64,000 nt of DNA, taken from contig NZ_JARXYP010000002.1 of NCBI RefSeq assembly GCF_029893805.1, positions 4,712,001 through 4,776,000 of the forward strand. The letters are read 5' to 3'. A model generated the notes under the pieces. It saw only the letters and a program-made list of their open reading frames with translations. It made no database searches and had not been told where the DNA came from. Both the position numbers and the translations under genes were made by a program. Shown here in pieces: positions 52,540-60,750 of the stretch (position 1 is the stretch's first letter; each line of letters starts with the position of its first letter). The stretch comes from Streptomyces sp. SAI-135. Its GTDB lineage: Bacteria; Actinomycetota; Actinomycetes; Streptomycetales; Streptomycetaceae.

Positions 52540-53484
52540 GTGACTTCGTACGAGCCCCCGCGCGGCCCAGGCGCCGGTCCCGTGTACGACGTGGTCGTGC
52601 TCGCCGGAGGTGCGGCCCGGCGGCTCGGCGGCGCGGACAAACCCGGCGTGCGGGTGGGCGGACGCGCCCTGCTCGACCGCGTCCTCGCGGCCTGCCCCGA
52701 CGCTTCCACCACCGTCGTCGTCGCCGACCCCCGCCCCACCGCCCGGCCGGTCGTCTGGGCCCGCGAGGACCCGCCCGGCGGCGGCCCGCTGGCCGCCCTC
52801 GACGCCGGTCTGCGGCACGCCACCGCGCGGTACGTCGTGGTCCTCTCCGCCGACCTGCCCTTCCTCCAGGAGGCCACCGCACGGCTGCTGCTGACCGTCC
52901 TGCGCACGGGCGGCGCCGACGGCGTGCTGCTCACCGACGCCGACGGCCGCGACCAACCGCTCGTGGCCGCGTACCGCATCCCCTCGCTGCGAGGCGAACT
53001 CGCCGCACTCACGAAGGAGCACGGCTCTCTCACCGGCCTTCCGCTGCGCCGGCTGACCGCCGCGCTCGACCTCACCCGCGTCCCCGACCCCGTCGCGTCC
53101 TTCGACTGCGACACCTGGGACGACATCGCCACCGCCAGGGCACGCATCAGGGAGCATGGGCACGTGTTGGATGAATGGATTTCCGCAGTCAAGGACGAGC
53201 TGGGCATCGACCTCGACGTCGACACCGGCGTGCTGCTCGATCTCGCCCGTGACGCCGCGCACGGCGTGGCCAGGCCCGCGGCACCGCTGACCACCTTCCT
53301 CGTCGGCTACGCGGCCGCACGGGCGGGCGGCGATCCCGAGGCGGTCGCCGAGGCCTCCCGCAAGGCCGCGGCCCTGGCCGTGCGCTGGGCGGAGGAGGCC
53401 GACGGGGACGCCGCCGGGCCCGGCGGGACCCCGGACACCCCGGGCACCCCGGGCACCCCGGACCAGCGTCCGGACGCCGGATGA
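52540..53484 (+). CDS. MobA-like nucleotidyltransferase fused to a DUF6457 domain
   Basis: A 314-aa fusion. Residues 15-205 are a molybdenum cofactor guanylyltransferase-like domain (VVVLAGGAARRLGGADKPG, LSADLPFLQ, TDADGRDQPLVAAYR). Residues 208-275 form the DUF6457 unit (LDEWISAVKDELGIDLDVDT, LDLARDAAHGVARPAAPLTT). The tail is Gly/Pro/Asp-rich. It attaches a nucleotide to molybdopterin, and the DUF6457 unit may help contact partner enzymes. It overlaps moeA (ATGA). Confidence 0.85.
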   Translation: MTSYEPPRGPGAGPVYDVVVLAGGAARRLGGADKPGVRVGGRALLDRVLAACPDASTTVVVADPRPTARPVVWAREDPPGGGPLAALDAGLRHATARYVVVLSADLPFLQEATARLLLTVLRTGGADGVLLTDADGRDQPLVAAYRIPSLRGELAALTKEHGSLTGLPLRRLTAALDLTRVPDPVASFDCDTWDDIATARARIREHGHVLDEWISAVKDELGIDLDVDTGVLLDLARDAAHGVARPAAPLTTFLVGYAAARAGGDPEAVAEASRKAAALAVRWAEEADGDAAGPGGTPDTPGTPGTPDQRPDAG

Positions 53485-54875
53485 CCGCCCGGTCCGTGCG
53501 TGCCGGCGACCACGCCGGCCCGGCCCAGGACGCCGACGATCTCGACGTCGAGGAGGCGCTGGCCCTGGTGAGAGAAGACAACGGCACCGGGCACCCCGGG
53601 GGGTACCGCCCTCCCGCGCCCCCGCCGCAGGGCTCAGGGCCGGCAGCCGGGCCGGACGCCCACCACCGCGCGACCCCTTGGCCCGAGGCCCGGTCCGCCG
53701 CCGCCCGGTCCGCCCGCGCGGTCACCCGCGGGGCGGGCCGCGCCCCCGTCTCCGTACGGCTCGACGAGGCCCTCGGCCTCACCCTGGCGGCCCCGCTCGA
53801 CGCCCTCACCGACCTCCCCTCCTTCGACACCTCGGCCATGGACGGCTGGGCGGTCGCGGGGCCCGGCCCCTGGGCCGTACGGGACGAGGGCGTGCTCGCC
53901 GGGCACGCCGAGCCCGAGCCCCTCACCGACGGCGAGGCGGCCCGGATCGCCACGGGCGCGCGCGTCCCCCCGGACACCACCGCCGTCCTGCGCAGCGAGC
54001 ACGGGCAGACCGACGAGAAGGGACGGCTGCACGCCACCCGGGAGGTCGTGCACGGCCAGGACATCCGTCCGCGCGGCCAGGAGTGCCGCAGCGGCGACCA
54101 GCTGTTGCCACCGGGCACCCTGGCCACCCCGGCCGTCCTGGGCCTCGCCGCGGCCGCCGGGTACGACACCCTCGCCGTCGTCCCCCGCCCCCGCGTCGAA
54201 GTCCTCGTCCTGGGCGACGAGTTGCTCACCGAGGGCACCCCGCGCGACGGCCTGATCCGGGACGCCCTCGGCCCCATGCTGCCGCCCTGGCTGCGCGCGC
54301 TCGGCGCGGAGGTCACCGCCGTGCGCCGGCTCGGCGACTCCGCCGAGGCCCTGCACAAGGCGGTCACCACGTCACAGGCGGACGTGATCGTCACCACCGG
54401 CGGCACCGCGTCCGGGCCCGTCGACCACGTGCACCCCGTGCTCCGCCGCATCGGCGCCGAACTCCTCGTCGACGGCGTCAAGGTGCGCCCCGGCCACCCC
54501 ATGCTGCTGGCCCGCACCAAGGAGCACCAGCACCTCGTGGGCCTGCCGGGCAACCCCCTGGCCGCCGTCTCCGGCCTGCTCACGCTCGCCGAACCGCTGC
54601 TGCGCACCCTGGCCGCCCGCCCCGCCCCGGAGCCGTACACGCTGCCCCTGAGGGACGAGGCCCACGGACACCCGTACGACACCCGGCTCGTCCCCGTCGT
54701 CCTGCGCGGTGACAGCGCGGTTCCCCTGCACTACAACGGTCCGGCCATGCTGCGGGGCATCGCGGCCGCCGACGCCCTCGCCGTCGTCCCGCCCGGGGGT
54801 GCCCGGCCGGGGCAGGAGGCCGAACTGCTCGATCTGCCCTGGGCGTCCGCCGGGATCGGGGTGTGTTTCACGTGA
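53481..54875 (+). CDS. moeA: Molybdopterin molybdenumtransferase MoeA
   Basis: A 464-aa enzyme inserting molybdate into adenylated molybdopterin. Motifs: DLPSFDTSAMDGWAVAG, IATGARVPPDTTAV, VLVLGDELLTEGTPRDGLIR, VTTGGTASGPVDHV and LPGNPLAAVSG. The first ~70 residues are an unusual Pro/Gly-rich extension before the MoeA fold. Its last codons overlap the start of the K+ channel gene by 13 nt; the overlap contains most of a parS site. Confidence 0.92.
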   Translation: MTARSVRAGDHAGPAQDADDLDVEEALALVREDNGTGHPGGYRPPAPPPQGSGPAAGPDAHHRATPWPEARSAAARSARAVTRGAGRAPVSVRLDEALGLTLAAPLDALTDLPSFDTSAMDGWAVAGPGPWAVRDEGVLAGHAEPEPLTDGEAARIATGARVPPDTTAVLRSEHGQTDEKGRLHATREVVHGQDIRPRGQECRSGDQLLPPGTLATPAVLGLAAAAGYDTLAVVPRPRVEVLVLGDELLTEGTPRDGLIRDALGPMLPPWLRALGAEVTAVRRLGDSAEALHKAVTTSQADVIVTTGGTASGPVDHVHPVLRRIGAELLVDGVKVRPGHPMLLARTKEHQHLVGLPGNPLAAVSGLLTLAEPLLRTLAARPAPEPYTLPLRDEAHGHPYDTRLVPVVLRGDSAVPLHYNGPAMLRGIAAADALAVVPPGGARPGQEAELLDLPWASAGIGVCFT

Positions 54876-55969
54876 AACTTCCGGGCCATGACGCGATCGC
54901 CCGCCAGGCGGACGAACATCTCGTGACCCACAAGGTGAAGCTCCCGCGCAAGATCGTGGAGCACCCCTTCCGTCAGGTCGCCAAGCGCGTGCTGATGGCC
55001 CTGCTGGTGCTGGCGGCGACCGCGCTGATCGTCTACGCCGACCATGACGGCTACAACGACAACTCCGACCAGTCCGTCGACTTCCTGGACGCCTGGTACT
55101 ACGCGACCGTCACGCTCTCCACCACCGGGTACGGCGACATCACCCCGGTGAGCGACACGGCCCGGATCACCAACATCCTCGTCATCACGCCCCTGCGTGT
55201 GCTGTTCCTGATCATCCTGGTCGGCACCACGCTCGAGGTCCTCACCGAGCGCACCCGCGAGGAGTGGCGACTCAACCGCTGGAGGTCCACCTTGCGCGAC
55301 CACACCGTCGTCGTCGGCTTCGGAACCAAGGGCCGGTCGGCGATCCAGACCGTGTGCGCCACGGGTCTGAAGAAGGAGCAGGTCGTCGTGGTCGACCCCA
55401 GCAGCAAGGTGATCGACGCCGCGACCGCCGAGGGCTACGCGGGCGTCATCGGGGACGCCACCCGCAGCGAGGTGCTGAAGCGGGCCGAGGTGCACAGGGC
55501 CCGGAAGATCATCATCGCGACCCAGCGCGACGACACCGCCGTCCTGGTGACGCTGACGGCCCGGCAGCTCAACAAGGCCGCCAAGATCGTGGCCGCGGTG
55601 CGCGAGGAGGAGAACGCGCCCCTGCTCAAGCAGTCCGGCGCGGACGCCGTCATCACCAGCGCCAGCGCGGCGGGCCGGCTGCTCGGCCTGTCGGTGCTCA
55701 GTCCCGCCGCCGGCATGGTGATGGAGGACCTCATCCAGCAGGGCAGCGGCCTCGACATCGTCGAACGCCCGGTCATAAAGGCCGAGGTGGGCAGGAAGCC
55801 GAGGGAGACGGACGACCTGGTGGTGAGCGTCCTGCGCGGGCACCGGGTGCTCGGCTACGACGATCCGGCCGTCGGGACGCTGGAGCTGACGGACCGCCTC
55901 ATCACGATCGTGCGCGCGACGCCGGGCACCCAGGTGGCACCCGACGCCCGCCCGCTTCCGCAGGACTGA
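54863..55969 (+). CDS. Potassium channel with TrkA-N (RCK) domain
   Basis: A 368-aa channel. Two membrane helices (residues about 45-62 and 109-129) flank the pore helix and the selectivity filter TTGYGD. The cytoplasmic RCK domain begins HTVVVGFGTKGRSAIQ and continues VVDPSSKVIDAA, GVIGDATRSEVLKRA, binding nucleotide or Ca2+ to gate the pore. GTG 54863 is used here; GTG 54872, inside the parS site, is also in frame. Ribosome binding sequence GGGATCGGGG is weak. Confidence 0.9.
   Translation: MFHVKLPGHDAIARQADEHLVTHKVKLPRKIVEHPFRQVAKRVLMALLVLAATALIVYADHDGYNDNSDQSVDFLDAWYYATVTLSTTGYGDITPVSDTARITNILVITPLRVLFLIILVGTTLEVLTERTREEWRLNRWRSTLRDHTVVVGFGTKGRSAIQTVCATGLKKEQVVVVDPSSKVIDAATAEGYAGVIGDATRSEVLKRAEVHRARKIIIATQRDDTAVLVTLTARQLNKAAKIVAAVREEENAPLLKQSGADAVITSASAAGRLLGLSVLSPAAGMVMEDLIQQGSGLDIVERPVIKAEVGRKPRETDDLVVSVLRGHRVLGYDDPAVGTLELTDRLITIVRATPGTQVAPDARPLPQD
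54864..54879. promoter_or_regulatory. parS: parS centromere site (ParB binding)
   Basis: TGTTTCACGTGAAACT matches the parS consensus TGTTTCACGTGAAACA at 15 of 16 positions and contains the full 14-bp palindrome. In Streptomyces about twenty parS copies lie around oriC and bind ParB for segregation. The site covers the moeA stop and the codons just after the channel start. Confidence 0.85.
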
Positions 55970-56005
55970 ATGCCGCACTGAACGCAGGAGCGAACGCCGG
56001 TCAGG

Positions 56006-56854
56006 TCACTTGCGGTTGTACAGCCGCATGGTGACCGGCCCGAAGACCGCCACGAACAGTCCCGCCCACCCCAGCGACCAGGCGACTTCGTCGGTGGGCC
56101 AGTCGCCCGCCATCAGCCCGCGCACGGCCGAGGACAGATGGGTGATGGGGCTGTTGTTGACGAAGGCCTGGAGCCAGCCCGGCATGGTTTTCGGGTCGAC
56201 GAACACGTTGGACAGGAAGGTCAGCGGGAAGATCACCATCATGCTGACGCCCATCACCGACTTCTCGGTGCGCAACAGCAGCCCGAACATCGTCCAGATC
56301 CACGAGAACGCGAACGAGAACACGACCAGCAGCGCGATCCCGGCGACCACACCGCCGACCCCGCCGTCCGGTCGGTAGCCCAGGATCACACCGACGGTGA
56401 GCATCACGACGGACGCGATCGTGTAGCGCAGGGCGTCGCCGAGCAGATAGCCGACCATCGTCGACGGACGCCAGATGGGCAGCGAGCGGAAGCGGTCGAA
56501 GACACCCTTCTCGATGTCCGTGTTGACCGAGACGCCGGTGTACATCGTGATCATCACGACCGACATGACGAGGATCCCGGGCAGCAGGAACTGGATGTAC
56601 TCCTTCGGGGACCCGGCCAGGGCGCCCCCGAACAGGTACGTGTACATCAGCACCATCATGATCGGGAACGCGGTGACGTCGAAGAGCTGCTCCGGCACGT
56701 GCTTGATCTTGAGGACCGCCCGCCAGCCGAAGGTCAGCGAGGCCGACAACGCGCTCGGACGAGGCGGCCGCTCCCCGGTGACCAGCAGCGCGGCCAGCGA
56801 CTCGGCGCTGACGGGGGAGAGGTCCTTGGCCTCGCTCTGGGTCACGGTGCTCAT
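56006..56854 (-). CDS. ABC-2 type permease, DrrB family
   Basis: A 282-aa permease with six helices, related to the daunorubicin exporter membrane subunit. Motifs: IMMVLMYTYLFGGALAGSPK, the segment ending YTGVSVNTDIEKGVFDR (conserved loop), and NPIT-like NNSPITHLSSAVRGLMAG near the C-terminus. Start at GTG or ATG 56854 overlaps the ATPase stop by 4 nt. The substrate is unknown; hydrophobic drugs or lipids are typical. Confidence 0.9.
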   Translation of the reverse strand: MSTVTQSEAKDLSPVSAESLAALLVTGERPPRPSALSASLTFGWRAVLKIKHVPEQLFDVTAFPIMMVLMYTYLFGGALAGSPKEYIQFLLPGILVMSVVMITMYTGVSVNTDIEKGVFDRFRSLPIWRPSTMVGYLLGDALRYTIASVVMLTVGVILGYRPDGGVGGVVAGIALLVVFSFAFSWIWTMFGLLLRTEKSVMGVSMMVIFPLTFLSNVFVDPKTMPGWLQAFVNNSPITHLSSAVRGLMAGDWPTDEVAWSLGWAGLFVAVFGPVTMRLYNRK

Positions 56855-57849
56855 GCCGCCATCTCCTCGGCGTCGGTGTTGTCGGTGGTGTGTCCGGTGA
56901 GGGCGAGGAACACCTCGTCCAGGCTGGGCTGGCCGAGGGAGAAGTTGTCGACGGTGATCCCGGTGCGGGCCAGTTCGGCGAGGGCGCGGGAGGCCTGTTC
57001 GGCGGCCGTGTCGCCGGCCGCCGTGGCGAGCCGGGCCGTCAGGGCCACCGGGTCGGGTTCCAGCTGTACCTGGGCGTCCAGGGCCTGCCGCAGGATCTCC
57101 GCCGCCTCGGGCCGCCGCCCACCGTCCCTCAGGCGCAGATGGACGGTCCCGGCGCCGACCGAGGCCTTCAGCTCGCCCTTGGTGCCCTCCGCGATCACCC
57201 GGCCGCGGTCGATGACGGCGATCCGGGACGCCAACTGGTCGGCCTCGTCCAGGTACTGCGTGGTCAGCAGCACGGTGGTGCCCTGGGCGACGACCGCGCG
57301 CACGATGTCCCAGACCTGGTTGCGGCTGCGCGGGTCGAGACCGGTGGTGGGCTCGTCGAGGAAGAGCAGCTCGGGGGTGTTGAGGATGGACGCGGCGATG
57401 TCGATGCGGCGCCGCATGCCGCCGGAGTAGTGCTTGACCTGCTTTCCGGCCGCCTCGGCGAGACCGAAGGCCTCCAGGAGCTGCCCGGCGCGCTCGCGTG
57501 CCGCCTTCTTGTGGTGGCCGAGGAGACGGCCCAGCAGGACCAGGTTCTCGGCGCCGGTGAGGTCCTCGTCGACGGAGGCGTACTGGCCGGTGAGGCTGAC
57601 GCGGCCGCGGACCTCGTCGGCCTCGCGGACGACGTCGTGGCCGAAGACATGGGCCTCGCCGCCGTCCGGCCGCAGAAGGGTGGCGAGCATCTTCACGGTG
57701 GTCGTCTTGCCGGCGCCGTTCGGGCCGAGGACGCCGTAGACCGTGCCGGCCGGCACCGCGAGGTCGACTCCGTCGACGGCCCTGGTCTCGCCGAACGTCT
57801 TCACGAGGCCCGCGGTCTCGATCGCCAGGGCTGACGTGTGCTGGCTCAT
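56851..57849 (-). CDS. ABC transporter ATP-binding protein, DrrA family
   Basis: A 332-aa ATPase. Walker A GPNGAGKTTTVKML, signature YSGGMRRRIDIAAS, Walker B LLFLDEPTTGLDP, and the DrrA-type C-terminal domain (LGQPSLDEVFLALTGHTTD). It pairs with the DrrB-like permease just downstream. It is divergent from the quinone oxidoreductase gene across 138 bp. Confidence 0.94.
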   Translation of the reverse strand: MSQHTSALAIETAGLVKTFGETRAVDGVDLAVPAGTVYGVLGPNGAGKTTTVKMLATLLRPDGGEAHVFGHDVVREADEVRGRVSLTGQYASVDEDLTGAENLVLLGRLLGHHKKAARERAGQLLEAFGLAEAAGKQVKHYSGGMRRRIDIAASILNTPELLFLDEPTTGLDPRSRNQVWDIVRAVVAQGTTVLLTTQYLDEADQLASRIAVIDRGRVIAEGTKGELKASVGAGTVHLRLRDGGRRPEAAEILRQALDAQVQLEPDPVALTARLATAAGDTAAEQASRALAELARTGITVDNFSLGQPSLDEVFLALTGHTTDNTDAEEMAA

Positions 57850-57974
57850 GGGCGGGATTCCTTCCGCGTGCTTGGGCTACGCATGGGGAGACCTTTACCG
57901 TCGCGCAAACTCATCGGTGGCGCACAGCGAATTTCCGGGGCAGCGGCTCCGGGCGCCCGGCCAGGGCCGGGGAG

Positions 57975-57987
57975 TAGCGTCGCCCCC
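57975..57987 (+). promoter_or_regulatory. Leaderless promoter of the quinone oxidoreductase
   Basis: TAGCGT (57975-57980) ends 7 nt before ATG 57988, and no ribosome site is present in CGCCCCC. Confidence 0.5.
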
Positions 57988-58968
57988 ATGTATGCGATCA
58001 CGATTCCCGAACCCGGTGGACCCGAGGCGCTGGTCTGGAGCGAGGTCCCGGATGCCGAGGCCGGTGAGGGCGAGGTGCTGGTCGACGTGGTGGCCGGGGC
58101 CGTCAACCGCGCCGACATCCTGCAACGGCAGGGCTTCTACAACCCCCCGCCCGGTGCCTCCCCCTACCCCGGCCTGGAGTGCTCCGGGCGGATCGCCGCG
58201 ATCGGCCCCGGCGTCTCCGGCTGGGCCGTCGGTGACGAGGTGTGCGCGCTGCTCGCGGGCGGGGGCTACGCCGAGAAGGTCGCCGTGCCGGCCGGGCAGC
58301 TGCTGCCCGTGCCCAAGGGCGTCGACGTGCGGCGGGCGGCCGCGCTGCCCGAGGTGGTGTGCACGGTCTGGTCCAACGTCTTCATGGTCGCCCATCTGCG
58401 CCCCGGTGAGACCCTGCTGGTGCACGGCGGCTCCAGCGGCATCGGCACGATGGCGATCCAGCTCGCGAAGGCCGTGGGCGCCAAGGTCGCGGTGACCGCG
58501 GGCACCGCGCAGAAGCTGGACCGCTGCGCCGAGCTCGGTGCGGACGTGCTGATCAACTACCGGGAGCAGGACTTCGTCGAGGAGATCAGGAAGGCCACGG
58601 ACGGGGCGGGCGCCGACGTCATCCTCGACAACATGGGCGCCAAGTACCTCGACCGCAACGTCAACGCCCTCGCGATCAACGGACGGCTCGCGATCATCGG
58701 CATGCAGGGCGGCGTCAAGGGCGAGCTGAACATCGCCACGCTGCTGAACAAGCGTGCCGCGATCAGCGCGACCTCGCTGCGGGCGCGGCCGCCGGCCGAG
58801 AAGACGGCGATCGTGGCGGCCGTACGCGAGCATGTGTGGCCCCTGCTGGACGCCGGGCACATCCGGCCCGTCGTCGACCGCGAGCTGCCGATGAGCGACG
58901 CGGCCGCCGCGCACCGGGTCGTCGAGGAGAGCGGACACATCGGCAAGGTCCTGCTGGTCACGTCTTAG
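57988..58968 (+). CDS. NAD(P)H quinone oxidoreductase (PIG3 type)
   Basis: A 326-aa zinc-free medium-chain dehydrogenase. The N-terminus MYAITIPEPGGPEAL, RADILQRQGFYNPPPGASPY (PIG3 signature), and the nucleotide-binding GGSSGIGTMAIQLAKAVGAK are clear. It lacks the Cys/His zinc ligands. It reduces quinones, using NADPH, in oxidative-stress defence. The TAGCGT box 7 nt before the ATG suggests a leaderless mRNA. In-frame codons upstream to 57838 are not supported. Confidence 0.93.
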   Translation: MYAITIPEPGGPEALVWSEVPDAEAGEGEVLVDVVAGAVNRADILQRQGFYNPPPGASPYPGLECSGRIAAIGPGVSGWAVGDEVCALLAGGGYAEKVAVPAGQLLPVPKGVDVRRAAALPEVVCTVWSNVFMVAHLRPGETLLVHGGSSGIGTMAIQLAKAVGAKVAVTAGTAQKLDRCAELGADVLINYREQDFVEEIRKATDGAGADVILDNMGAKYLDRNVNALAINGRLAIIGMQGGVKGELNIATLLNKRAAISATSLRARPPAEKTAIVAAVREHVWPLLDAGHIRPVVDRELPMSDAAAAHRVVEESGHIGKVLLVTS

Positions 58969-58983
58969 GGGTGCGGTACGGGG

Positions 58984-59697
58984 TCACCCGCGCCGCAGCC
59001 GCAGCGCGAACAGGCCGAGCCCGAGGCCCGCGCCGACCAGCACCAGCCCGGTGCCGAGCGGCAGGATGAACACCTTGGGCCCGGCCACCGGGCGCTCCGC
59101 GACCGGCGACGGCCGGGCCGCGGCGGTCTGCGCGGGCGGCTCGGACACGGCGGTGAGGTCGCCGTCCCCGGAGTCGGGGCCCGCGGACTGCGTGCCCTCC
59201 TCGTCCTGGGTCTCCGGCTCCTGCCGCCGGCCCGGCCGCTCCCGTCCCTCTCCCGCGCGGCTTCCCGCACGGGAGGGAGTGGCGGCCGAGGGGGTGGGCG
59301 CGAGGGAGGCCGAGGGCGAGGCCCGCTCCGGCCCGCGGCCGTGCCCGGGACGCGAGGGGGCGGCGGGCGGCGAGGCGGGGTGCCGCGAGGCATGATCCGG
59401 CGTCGGGCTCGACCGGGTGCCGGAGGGGGAGGCGGACGGGACCGGAGCGGTGTGCGCGTACGGGCGTACGGCCTTGGGAGGTGTCCTGCGGGCGGCCGGT
59501 GCCGGCTCCGGCGACCGTGTGGCGGCGGCGCGCGGTGGTTCGTGCGGGAGTACCGGGTCGGTCGGCTGTCCCTGGGGCGCGCCCGCCACCACGAGCGGTG
59601 TCGTCTCGGCGCCGTACGCGGGACCGGCCTGGGGCAGGACCGTCACGCTCGCGCCCACCACGATCGCCAGTACCGTCGCGCGCAGCCAGAAAGTCAC
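58984..59697 (-). CDS. Exported, Pro/Ser-rich, C-terminally anchored protein
   Basis: A 237-aa protein. It has a signal peptide (WLRATVLAIVVGASVTVLPQ, cleavage near AYGAET), then about 150 residues of Pro/Ser/Ala/Arg linker. At the C-terminus, ILPLGTGLVLVGAGLGLGLF is followed by the basic ALRLRRG. The end resembles a wall-sorting signal (motif, helix, positive tail), but LPLGTG is not the LAxTG or LPxTG form, so it may simply be a membrane anchor. No catalytic domain exists. Function is unknown. Confidence 0.7.
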   Translation of the reverse strand: MTFWLRATVLAIVVGASVTVLPQAGPAYGAETTPLVVAGAPQGQPTDPVLPHEPPRAAATRSPEPAPAARRTPPKAVRPYAHTAPVPSASPSGTRSSPTPDHASRHPASPPAAPSRPGHGRGPERASPSASLAPTPSAATPSRAGSRAGEGRERPGRRQEPETQDEEGTQSAGPDSGDGDLTAVSEPPAQTAAARPSPVAERPVAGPKVFILPLGTGLVLVGAGLGLGLFALRLRRG

Positions 59698-59833
59698 GCG
59701 ACAAGACTGGCATTACACCAGGAGACCGGCATTCCGGGTGACGCCATGGGGGCGAACCGCTCCGGGAACGGTGGATCAGCACACAGTGGGGGCACCCCAG
59801 TGATGAGGTGCAGGGGTGCGAGAGAATGGCGGC

Positions 59834-60376
59834 ATGGAGATGCCGAGGAACGAAGGTTCGCCGGAAAGTCCCCAGATCCTGGTCGTGGGCCAGGACGGGA
59901 TGGCACTGGGCGGCGGGGGTGACGACGACTCCCGCGAGGTCCCGGTCACGGAGATGGTCGAGCAGCCCGCGAAGGTCATGCGGATCGGCAGCATGATCAA
60001 GCAGCTGCTCGAAGAGGTGCGCGCGGCTCCTCTCGACGAGGCCAGCCGGGCCCGGCTCAAGGAGATCCACGCCAGCTCGGTGAAGGAACTGGAGGACGGT
60101 CTCGCTCCCGAGCTCGTGGAGGAGCTGGAGCGGCTCTCGCTGCCCTTCAACGAGGAGGCGACCCCGAGCGACGCGGAACTGCGCATCGCCCAGGCCCAGT
60201 TGGTGGGCTGGCTCGAGGGCCTCTTCCACGGGATCCAGACCACGCTGTTCGCCCAGCAGATGGCCGCGCGGGCCCAGCTGGAGCAGATGCGCCGCGCCCT
60301 GCCGCCGGGCGTCGGCGGTCACGAGGACGGCGTCGACCCGCGCGCGGGCGGCCGCTCGGGCGGACCGTACCTGTAA
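59834..60376 (+). CDS. bpa: Bacterial proteasome activator Bpa (DUF2587)
   Basis: A 180-aa ring-forming activator of the actinobacterial 20S proteasome, independent of ATP. A flexible N-terminus (1-35) precedes the helical core (VEQPAKVMRIGSMIKQLLEE, LPFNEEATPSDAELRIAQAQ, LEGLFHGIQTTLFAQQMAAR). The C-terminal motif is GPYL, compared with the GQYL remembered for mycobacterial Bpa, which opens the proteasome gate. GAGAAT 6 nt before the ATG suggests a leaderless start. The proteasome genes are elsewhere. Terminator follows. Confidence 0.92.
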   Translation: MEMPRNEGSPESPQILVVGQDGMALGGGGDDDSREVPVTEMVEQPAKVMRIGSMIKQLLEEVRAAPLDEASRARLKEIHASSVKELEDGLAPELVEELERLSLPFNEEATPSDAELRIAQAQLVGWLEGLFHGIQTTLFAQQMAARAQLEQMRRALPPGVGGHEDGVDPRAGGRSGGPYL

Positions 60377-60750
60377 ACCACGACCGACAGGGGCCCGGCA
60401 GCCGATGCTGCCGGGCCCTTCTCGTCACCTCTGTCATGTCACCGGTGGGAAACGCTCGTTCGGGTTCTTCTTCGTGAGTTTGGCCACGGGGTGAGGCCCG
60501 GCCGCCCGTCGGACGCGGTGCCCGTTCCGTGACCGTACGCGAAAGAAAGGTCGTGCGGGCGTTACAGCTGCCCTACCGCCGGTACACAGAATTTGCACGC
60601 CGAGACGTAATGCAGGTTTGATGGCCGGTCCGTCTCGGGCCGGTCCCCGGGCTCATCCCGGACCGGCGGCTTGCGTGAAGGCTGTAGCGTGGCCGACGGA
60701 GACCGTAACAACACCGCGCGCACCGCGGGCAGAAACGACGGCGAGGACCG
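60377..60750 (+). other. Upstream region of the Ser/Thr kinase gene
   Basis: This 374-bp region begins with the bpa terminator. A possible promoter is TTGCAC (60593-60598), 18-bp spacer, TTTGAT (60617-60622). A TAGCGT hexamer also occurs near 60687. No short gene is convincing. Confidence 0.35.
60391..60423 (+). terminator. Terminator of bpa
   Basis: GGGCCCGGCAGC, CGAT, GCTGCCGGGCCC, then TTCT: 12-bp perfect stem. Confidence 0.85.
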
